A DNA stretch of 64,000 nucleotides from Chaetoderma sp. LZ-2023a (Eukaryota > Mollusca > Caudofoveata > Chaetodermatida > Chaetodermatidae), in contig CM067373.1 of NCBI GenBank assembly GCA_034401795.1, positions 36,739,443 through 36,803,442 of the forward strand. Reading direction: 5' to 3'. This document shows, piece by piece, positions 56,400-64,000 of this stretch. The notes below the pieces were generated by a model. That model saw only the letters and a program-made list of their open reading frames with translations, did no database searches and had not been told where the DNA came from. The position numbers were made by a program, and so were the translations under genes. How positions within the stretch are numbered: the first letter of the stretch is position 1; each line of letters begins with the position of its first letter.

Positions 56400-58490
56400 G
56401 GCAAACCTTAGGTGCAGACTGAACACTAAAACATCGATATTACATGAATTCAAGAGACTAAAGTAGCTAAACACTCAAAGCAGCAACTACAGACAGGCCA
56501 TAAGCTAGTACTCATGGAGCAAAAACAGGCCACATAGTGGGGTTTAGGCTTCGTAATCGGATCAAGGGTCTTGGACCATGTCATTAGTTTTGGATATGTC
56601 AGTGATCGCATTGCATTCATCGACCTGGTTATACCCACGCGAAAACACACCACCACTAAGTGTCGCATTGTCAACGCATATGGCCCAAGTACCGAAAAAG
56701 CCAATGAGAATCCAGCATTATTAGATTCCTTCTATGCAGAACGGAGCTCAGCAATTACAATCCCAGCTAGATGGCAACTGTTCGTGTGTGGAGATTTCAA
56801 CTCCAAGCTGGGTAAACTCGGAATTGCGGACAAAAGTTCAGGGCTTGGCTTATGCATGGGATCGTATGGAGAGGGAACACACAACAGCAATGGAGAAGTA
56901 CTGGTGACATTTCTTAGTTCCAATGGCCTATTTGCTACAAATACGGCTTTTAAACACCCATGGCACCACCGGACAACATGGACCAGACACATTGATGATC
57001 GCAAAGCCCCAAAAGGTTCTAAGGCTACAACAAGTGTCTTCAATCAGATAGACTTCATACTATGCAAGACAGAAACAAAGTCCCTACTTCGGAATGCGCG
57101 TTCATATGGAGGCACAGACCTCAATTATGACCATAAGCCAGTCATTACACGCCTTCAGATGAACGATCTCTACCTGATGTATAAACTACATACCAGGCAG
57201 GAGGGTAGAGTCATCTACAACCCACCCAACCTCATCAGCGACACTGACACTCAAATGTCATACAAAAAGGGCCTCGGGGAGCAGATAGCTAACATCGACG
57301 TCAGCTCCGATCCGAATGAAGCCCTAACGAAAATACTAAAATCTATGGACTCCTCAGCTACCAGCACCATAGGTGTTCTTAAAAACAACCGAACTAGGTA
57401 TACTGACGACCATCTAGTAGTAAAACTGTCAGCAGAGCCAAAGTGAAGACCGCACCAAACTATGCCGGGAGCGCAATAACATTCTGTGGCATAATAGCGA
57501 ACACTTAAAAAGATCTTGCTATTCAACAAGCAGAGTCCCTAGCAGATGAAATCACTGCCGCGGGTGACTGTCACAAAATGTTTCGGGCAGCCAGGGCCCT
57601 GAGAGTTACTGACTACACACTACAACTCACTGTACACAACACTGAAGGACACTTTATCGGAACTGACCAGAGCAAACCTGAGGCGATTCAGGAATGGTTC
57701 AAAGAACAGTTCACTGACCACGATGATGAGCCCTTACGTTCTCAGGAGACCCCAGGCCATTACTAACATCAATTAAAACAGCAGAAGTTCAGAAGGCACT
57801 TAAAGACCTGAAAAATGGACGTGCATCTGGACTTGGTGGCATGAGCAATGAACTATTCAAATATGCAAATGAAATTATCCCAAAACCAAACACGTGCCTA
57901 ATTAATTCAGCTTTTATGCACCACATTCCCATTGATGCTGTAGGCCAAAGCACCCTTATCGCACTACCCAAGCCCAAGTGGCCACCTGCCCCCGACCCCC
58001 ACCCCCCCCCCCCACAGCCAATCTGCGGCCCATTGTGCTCCTCAACAGCACACGGAAAATCCTATCTAATGTTACTCTATGCCGCATCCAAGACAAGATC
58101 GATGACTTCACTGGATCATGTCAAAGTGGCATCAAACGTGGACGCAGCTGCGCAGACATTGTATGGACTCAACGCATGCTTGTGTCAGTAGTCATGTCCA
58201 AACACTAGGATTTCCACAAAATGTGCATTGACATGTCACGAGCCTCCCACACAATTAAAGGCTCAAAGATCCTAGATGTACTACACCAGGCCAGTTGCAA
58301 TGAAGATGAGCTACAACGAGTGAGACTACTGCTTGCAGACACCAAACTGAGAGTACGAGTCAAGTTAGTGAAGTCTGTGGAGCTTGAGACATCAATCGGC
58401 TCCCCAAAGGGAGATGGTCTATCTCCAGTGCTTTTCACATGTTACCTTGCTGCTGCATTGAAATCCCTATGGAAAAGTTCCACAAGGTAT
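56400..58490 (+). pseudogene. RTE-like LINE: endonuclease and RT, antisense in the host intron
   Basis: Longest copy of this family here. The endonuclease part (56571-57446) is open for 291 codons with S-D-R-I-A-F-I-D, N-A-Y-G-P, V-C-G-D-F-N-S-K-L-G (catalytic), H-N-S-N-G-E-V-L, T-T-W-T-R-H, F-N-Q-I-D-F-I-L and Y-D-H-K-P-V where S-D-H is usual. The linker and RT follow in pieces: G-R-A-S-G-L-G-G-M-S-N-E-L-F-K-Y, R-P-I-V-L-L-N-S-T-R-K-I, I-D-M-S-R-A-S-H-T-I-K-G (catalytic Phe-Asp degraded) and P-K-G-D-G-L-S-P-V-L-F. It stops at about 58490, where a 34-bp minisatellite starts. The N-Q-I-D and G-D-F-N-x-K-L-G contexts are RTE-like; the exact clade is uncertain. Confidence 0.85.
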
Positions 58491-58655
58491 GGATTACCGA
58501 TGGTAGGTGCGGCATATTAGGTACGGATTACCGATGGTTGGTGCGGCATATTAGGTATGGATCACCGATGCTTGGTGCGGCACATTAGGTATGGATTACC
58601 GATGGTTGGTGCAGCATATTAGGTATGGATTACCGATGGTAGGTGTACCTTTCAT
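58485..58655. repeat. 34-bp minisatellite (five units)
   Basis: ggattaccgatgg recurs at 58491, 58525, 58559, 58593 and 58627, exactly 34 bp apart, with ttggtgcggcatattaggta between. Confidence 0.96.
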
Positions 58656-58712
58656 GGCTAAATTTGATACGGAAATCCAAATATGTGCTTATTTAATGTC
58701 CATTTGCAGGCC

Positions 58713-58798
58713 AAGATAAGACTATTTAGGAAAATTTACCACTGGAATGACTGGCTCGGTTCATTCCAGTGTTAAATTTTCCTAAATAGTCTTATTTT
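58713..58798. mobile_element. Second hairpin element, unrelated to the MITE-like family
   Basis: aagataagactatttagg with aaaatttaccactggaatga (58713-58750) is mirrored by tcattccagtgttaaatttt with cctaaatagtcttatt (58761-58798) around a 10-bp loop, with two to three mismatches. It may be a small non-autonomous DNA transposon or a simple inverted repeat. Confidence 0.8.
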
Positions 58799-58799
58799 A

Positions 58800-59359
58800 A
58801 AGACCAGCGCAAAGGCCGGTTTTAATTATTCTGTGTTTGACTCTCATAGATTATCAAGAGCAATCAATCTAATATTGTACATCACTTCGAACAACAATAA
58901 TGTATAAACTGTTACAAATAAAAATATTCAATTCTATCATTTTATCAGTTTTTATCTTCAACCAGAAGATACTTAAAAAGCATAATCCTTATATAATATA
59001 AAGAAAGATAACAATAATGACCAGGTATTTCCACAGACACCAATGATGGCAGTGAATTTAAACATGTGAGAAATCACACAATTAAGCCTACATTTTTGCA
59101 AACCCAATTAAATCACTGTTTTGGCATATGGAGCTGAGAGATGAAATATTGTTGCCTCAAAACATAGATTGGAATGAATGTAGTATATTAATCTTTATGA
59201 AAAAAATAAGGAGACATTGCTGGTCAACAGAGGGACAAAACGATATGCTGAGCACATTTTCGACAGAGTGAGAGCAATATGAACGCTAAGTGAGTGTATT
59301 GCTGTCATTATAGCAGGACTGGTCGCAAATGGTGGACACAAGTGAGTATATAGACATAC
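58800..59359. other. Rest of the intron; nothing recognised
   Basis: AT-rich sequence without open frames of interest. Confidence 0.5.
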
Positions 59360-59575
59360 CTCTTTTCTTAGTTTATTTGCATCCACGCACAGGCAGATTG
59401 TGGTGGTACTGCCTGGTGTCAGGCCCTGATACAAACACAGTTCAAACGTGCCCGCAGCTGGAGGGCTGGCACTTGCTAGGGGACTTGTGCCTTGTGGAGT
59501 CGTAGTTAAGATAAACTCACGCTGTGCAACTGCCCAACCATCCTCCTCATCTAGAATCTCATCCAAATTGACCAC
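59360..59575 (-). CDS. Host gene, internal exon
   Basis: 216 bp on the - strand, bounded by an acceptor (tttttgtag before 59575) and a donor (gag followed by gtatgtc at 59359). It is exactly 72 codons in phase 0, as the terminal exon requires. The product begins V-V-N-L-D-E-I-L-D-E-E-D-G-W-A-V-A and later contains T-F-E-L-C-L-Y-Q-G and T-I-C-L-C-V-D-A-N-K-L-R-K-E, an alternating pattern that suggests beta strands. It could be the UPA-type module that precedes the death domain in ZU5-UPA-death proteins, but this is a guess. Earlier exons are not seen; they may lie beyond the DIRS element or outside the window. Confidence 0.65.
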
Positions 59576-59920
59576 CTACAAAAACAAGTCATACATTCTA
59601 GGTGAACCTTTTGATATAATTGAGATGTCAAATGTGGTGTTTTAACTCTTGCCACCCTGATGTCAAAATTGCTACATTCAAATTAAATTTAAAGAAGAGT
59701 TGGTTTTCATTTTTCAACAAATTTGTGATGACTACTACTATGACTAATTGTTAAAAAATGAGCACCAGTTTCTTTACTATTTACGCAGTAAAAGATAGAA
59801 TACTGACATCAGCGTGGTAGTGGTTAAAGCTAACGTAGTTCTCCATGAAGAATAACAAGCTTTTTTCACATAAAAGTGCTTCATTACGACATAACTGAAG
59901 AACATTTGTGAACTCGTTAA
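59576..59920. other. No recognised gene
   Basis: Upstream intron of the host gene if the exon call is right. Confidence 0.45.
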
Positions 59921-60182
59921 AATTCAATGGTTAAACGAAGGTTCTTAGCTGAATGTTGACCGGAATTCTACTCAGCTGCCACCAGAAGCAGGAATTACCT
60001 GAGATGATGTGTGGTGTCCAAATGAATCAGTCGTGGAAGCCAGTTGAGTGCATCCACAAACAACACTTGATGGGAGGGATTAATTTACCCTTACGGGTTG
60101 GGATGTAACTCCTGCTTCCGATGGCAGCTGAGTAGAATTCCGGTCAACCTTCAGGTAAGAACCTTCGTTTAACCATTGAATT
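59921..60182. repeat. 76-bp inverted repeat with 110-bp loop at the DIRS 3' end
   Basis: Left arm 59921-59996 (starts aattcaatggttaaacgaag) and right arm 60107-60182 (ends aaccattgaatt) are reverse complements with about five mismatches. Both contain ggaattctactcagctgcc or its complement. A repeat of this kind next to the recombinase gene fits the split inverted repeats and internal complementary region of DIRS-type elements. Confidence 0.85.
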
Positions 60183-60329
60183 CTACTCAACTGCACCCCT
60201 GTCAGCAAGGAATCCCATGAGATTTCAAAGTTGTGGTTGCTCTCAATAATCTACACTGATAGTCCAACTATCATTATCTGAACTCAAACTCTAGGAAAAT
60301 ATTCAACACCTACTGTTGTAGTCTACTAT

Positions 60330-61439
60330 TCACAAATTTGTTATTAATCTCCCAACAACGAGTTCACAAATTGATCTTCGTTTGGCGAGTCTAGCGACGT
60401 ATTATAATATTTGGCTAATATACAAGTAATTTCAACACCTTTCCTATGAGCTGTAGAAACTGCTGCAGATCCAGTAATGTGCTCTAAATATATTAACATC
60501 AATTCCTGCATGTTTCATTGTAACTTTAATCCATCTAGAAATGGTGTCTCTGCTGACTGCCTTGTGTGGTTTCACTGTACTGACAAACAATTGATACTGA
60601 TAAATGGTTATAAATACAAAGTTTTTCATCCTCTTTATACACTGGCAATTCAATTTTTATTACATCCTTTCCTATTCTGGACTGTTTAAAGTTACCATAT
60701 AAGAATAATACATATTTATCCCGTGTCACTGTCATAAATTCTGTATCTAACAGATGGATTGATTGACCTCTTTGTGCGGACACTAAGGATAGTAGCATTA
60801 CTGTATGCAATGTTAAATCATAAAGTGATAATGATTCTGTTGGCTCCTGCTTTCTTAACATTTCGAATACATCCGTAACATTCCATATGTAACTATATCT
60901 TGGTCGTGACGGCATCGGAATTGCAATACCTTTCATAAATCTAGTCACTAATGGATGTGAACCTATGTGTTCTGAAGACAAAATACCCAGAAACGATGAC
61001 AGGGCACTCCTTGCAGTGTTAACTGCACTGTAAGCTAAACCGGGTTCAAATAAAGACGTCAAATATCTGAGAATATGTGTCAAATCCTTAGTAAATATGT
61101 TTATATTTTGTTTCTCACAAAATGTAATCCATCTACGAATATAAGTTAAATATAGCTTTTTGGTGGAATCGCTCCATGACGAAAAAATAATTGATACAGT
61201 TTTGTCTGAAAATCCCTTAGTTACTAGCATGTTCCGCAAACATAACATGCCATCAATTGGAGTTTTTGACCCAGAGGATGAACACATTCCCTTTGAGGGA
61301 GATAAATTAGATTGTCCTCCCACTTCAAGCGAAGCGGTTGAGCTAATAACATCTTCATCAGCAGTGGATACCAAGGTTGTGTTGGCCAGTTTGGTACTAT
61401 CACAATACCTATCGCTCTTTCCAAGTCGATGTTCCTCAA
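60330..61439 (-). pseudogene. DIRS-type tyrosine recombinase, frameshifted
   Basis: DIRS elements integrate circular DNA with a tyrosine recombinase instead of an integrase. The leader W-P-T-Q-P-W-Y-P-L-L (61439-61224) is in one frame. The recombinase core (61374-60535) contains W-S-D-S-T-K-K-L-Y, a long helical domain, and M-L-L-S-L-V-S-A-Q-R-G-Q-S-I with the first catalytic arginine. A frame change leads to K-P-H-K-A-V-S-R-D-T-I-S-R-W-I, then F-R-A-H. After a further one-base shift T-G-S-A-A-V-S-T-A-H-R-K-G stands where H-x-x-R is expected, so the second catalytic arginine appears lost. The C-terminal tyrosine region is eroded. Not functional. Confidence 0.88.
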
Positions 61440-61567
61440 TACCCGACTTAAAATACTAAATGGAGGAAAGGCATAAAAGACAAGATCAGACCAATCTATT
61501 GTAAATGTATCTACACAACAACATTCTTGATTTGGTAACCAAGATACATATGGTTTTACTTGAAAGT

Positions 61568-62060
61568 TTAGCCGCGATGCAAATAAGTCAATACTTGGTA
61601 AACAATATTTCTAAATACATTTTCATTAAGTTTCCACTCAGTCTTTTCATCGAAGATTCTTGATTTAAAGTCTGCTAATGTGTTTAGTTGACCAGGCAGG
61701 TGAGCCGCCGTAAGCCAAATCTTTCTTTCTTTGCACCAAAGCCAAATTTCTTTTGCTATGCCGTTACAAATCTTAGACTGAGAGTCACCCATATGAGCAA
61801 TATAAGCTACAGCTGTGGTGTTGTCCATTTGAATTTTAATGTGTATCGCAAATGTTGGCACAAAATGATTTAAGGCCCAATAAACCTGCTTTAAATTCAA
61901 GGATATTGATATGACATTGTTTTTCTTCTAATGACCATCTGCCCCCCCCCCCCCCTACTGACTTAGTGTCACTTGTGCTGTTAATCTTGATAAATACTGC
62001 ACCCCAACCTTCTGATGAAGCATCCGTTGTAAGAATGTAATTTACTTTACCGTGATAAAT
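61568..62060 (-). pseudogene. DIRS RNase H, frameshifted
   Basis: L-T-T-D-A-S-S-E-G-W-G-A-V near 62040-62005 is the first acidic motif; M-D-N-T-T-A-V-A-Y-I then W-L-W-C-K-E-R-K-I-W-L and H-L-P-G-Q-L-N-T-L-A-D follow in another frame (61900-61568). A run of about 12 C near 61941-61952 is the probable site of the shift. Confidence 0.85.
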
Positions 62061-62414
62061 AAAACGTTTTTCTGAGTGGATATTATCTATCCACCATTCA
62101 ATCTATGTCTGGCCTGAGCGAGAAACAGATATGATTTGATCAAAATCACCTCTGCAAAGTTTCAATGCACGAATCGTGTCTGAATCCAAATTCCTATAAA
62201 ACAATGAACCATATTGAACGCCAGTAAATGATGAGACAAAAATCCCAATGAGTTCTGCTACGGTCCTTATTTTAGTTTTTCTGATTGCACAACCTTTTTA
62301 CATTTGCTAACCAAATTATCACACTTTATAGATGTTAAACTGACAGACATATCTTCAGAATCTAATACAAAACCTAAGTGTTCCAATTTATTAGATGGTA
62401 TTGCTACAGATTTC

Positions 62415-63220
62415 TCATAACTTATCAAAAAAACGGAAAGATTTCAATAACTGTTCTCTTTGTACGAGATTGGCCAGACAGGACTCGTATGACTGAGCCA
62501 TAAGAAAAGTGTCATCTAAGTAGCACAAGAAATGTGATTTTTCTTCCTCAAATGTACATACACAGGTTTCAGGAGTTTTGTAAATACACGAGGAGCACAA
62601 CACAGACCGTTTGGCAAGACTGTACTGAAAAACTGTATTACTCCATTCGAACCGGAGGGACTTTCGATAAGCCTGCGCAATAGGAACTGAATAATAAGCA
62701 TTTGACACGTCTAAAGTTGCCATGAAACAGTTAAGTCTGATAAGATTAATCACAGATTCGACCGTATCCATTTTAAAATGATGATATGCTACAAAATTAT
62801 TAAGCTTAACCAGATTAAGTATTAGTCGATGTGACCCATTCTTTTCCTCCCTGACAAACATATTAGATAAAAATTCTGATTCTGAATGAAAAGTCTCTTC
62901 TATTATTCCTTGGCTTAAACATAATTCTATCTGTTTATCTACAATGCGATGATGCCTATCTGAGAAATTTAGAGGGCCCGGTTTAAAATACTGAACTGGA
63001 GATGAGCCAAAGGCTATTGAGCAGCCAGATACTGCTTTTAGAATAAACTTATCTGATGATAGGTTTTTCCATACATTTAATTTCTCTTTAATTGTACCTA
63101 CTTTAAAATCTTGTGTTATTCCTGATATATTTATACTCTCCTCTGAAATTGGCTCGTCTTCTGATACGAACCCATGTTTGCGTTGTTTCCCCTGAAGTTG
63201 AAATTCTGTCCTCGTTCTAA
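62415..63220 (-). pseudogene. DIRS reverse transcriptase
   Basis: Open from about 63220 to 62415. It starts with a leader containing N-V-W-K-N-L and S-G-C-S-I-A-F-G-S-S-P, then L-S-Q-G-I-I-E-E, V-R-E-E-K-N-G-S-H-R-L-I-L-N-L, A-T-L-D-V-S-N-A-Y-Y-S-V-P-I, L-C-S-S-C-I-Y-K where (A/S)-P-R-(V/I)-F-T-K is usual, and the catalytic Y-L-D-D. The frame is lost at a T7 run near 62430, after which L-G-F-V-L-D-S-E continues in another frame. Confidence 0.9.
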
Positions 63221-63239
63221 AAAAAAATGCCTTGATTTA

Positions 63240-64000
63240 TTCATTCCCTTGTTTCTCTAGTATGGATGTGTCCTATAATTGCCACGAGTATACTGTTTTT
63301 TTGTGCCACCCTGTAGATGTGCCGGCCAATCTATTCCTCATCCTGTTTGTCTCACTGATATCCTTGGCACGAGTCATTAAATCATCACCATACAGCCACT
63401 TGTTGTTTATGACATCGCTGTTACACACTCCCTTAGAAGCCAAGTTACGGTCATGTTTATGTGCCTCTTTTCTCACAGCATTTAGTTCCTGATTGGCATT
63501 GCTCATTAGGGCTAGGCTATCAACTAACCCAGTTAACATGACTGACATCTTACCCAGTGGTAAACTTTCAGATACCCTGGTAGCCTTTACAAGCGAATCT
63601 GACCACTTAATAACAGCGACCATGGATGCAATGAGTGACTTCTACAAATTATGCATTCTTGAGTCTTTGGCTCGAGTTACAGATGATAACCTATGACAAA
63701 TTTCAGGGTTACCTCTAGTGACAAGTAATGAATCACAGTTTGCTGGGTGTGTATAATTTGTAATTTTATCTCTCAGTTTTTCCTCTGGCAACTTCGTATT
63801 ATTTAGATTAGTCACAACTCTGGCCAGTTGATCATCAATATTAGTTGACAGTTTTTCTGCTGAATCATAACATCTTTCTAACTTTGTTAAAGTACCTCCA
63901 CTTGAAGAATCTTCTGACTGTGGTGTTTCGATGTTTTCTGAGCCATTAATATACTCGCTCTCATTGTCATAGTCATCATGCTGACTATTCTCACAGACCA
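63240..64000 (-). pseudogene. DIRS gag region, partial at the window end
   Basis: On the - strand an acidic stretch from the window end leads to D-D-Q-L-A-R-V-V-T-N-L-N-N, a D-K-I-T-N-Y-x-x-P-A-N-C motif and T-R-G-N-P-E-I-C, followed after a TAG near 63636 by A-L-M-S-N-A-N-Q-E-L-N-A-V-R-K-E and R-N-R-L-A-G. This is the usual layout of DIRS Gag upstream of RT. The 5' end and its inverted terminal repeat lie beyond 64000. Confidence 0.75.

Larger units (their letters stand above)
56125..59359 (-). other. Intron of the host gene, filled with repeats
   Basis: About 3.2 kb between the two exons. It contains a TGTGGTG-type low-complexity stretch (56195-56290), a (TAA)n run, an antisense RTE-like LINE, a 34-bp minisatellite and a hairpin element. 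Donor gtatgt at 59359 and acceptor ending cag at 56125 (- strand) fit consensus. Confidence 0.6.

Overview
This is a eukaryotic (metazoan) window with no bacterial gene layout. Almost everything recognisable is transposable-element (TE) sequence, tandem repeat or microsatellite, plus one probable spliced host gene. The mix of Ty3/gypsy, DIRS-type, RTE-like, I-like and CR1/L2-like elements in AT-rich DNA suggests an aquatic invertebrate (lancelet, hemichordate, echinoderm or lophotrochozoan). The species cannot be fixed from the sequence. A 500-N assembly gap lies at 33131-33630.

Layout. (1) 1560-7848, + strand: decayed Ty3/gypsy element A, with an LTR end, a tRNA-Leu-type primer site, an accessory ORF, gag, protease, RT, RNase H and a truncated integrase. 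(2) 7848-11065: two consecutive inverted arrays of short tandem repeats (a CTAGTCTAAG-type array and a 40-bp unit array), both able to fold back. (3) 11116-20697, - strand: nearly complete Ty3/gypsy element B, with 195-bp LTRs and a GTAT target duplication. It carries an SGNH-hydrolase-like ORF upstream of gag, a gag with a ComEA-like helix-hairpin-helix N-terminus, pol and integrase. (4) 20698-31200: mostly unassigned DNA, with a ~150-bp satellite (22560-24000), an open region of uncertain strand and a CR1/L2-like RT fragment. (5) 31216-34260: fragments of an RTE-like LINE in opposite orientations around the N gap. (6) 34546-47121: a 5'-truncated I-like LINE with a 14-bp target duplication, split by Ty3/gypsy element C (36176-46882; 1,687-bp LTRs, ACAT duplication). 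Element C encodes gag with four zinc knuckles, pol, a separate dUTPase and a single-pass membrane protein. (7) 47389-54965: hairpin MITE-like copies, minisatellites and more RTE-like fragments. (8) 55270-59575, - strand: two phase-compatible exons of a probable host gene with a death-domain-like region, whose intron holds an antisense RTE-like LINE. (9) 59921-64000, - strand: a decayed DIRS-type tyrosine-recombinase retrotransposon (gag, RT, RNase H, YR and a 76-bp inverted repeat), running off the window end.

The most notable systems are element C, a gypsy-type element with its own dUTPase and a membrane-protein ORF, and the A/B lineage, which couples an SGNH-like accessory protein with an HhH-bearing Gag. 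Calls rest on reading motifs, frames and repeats by eye; no database search was run.
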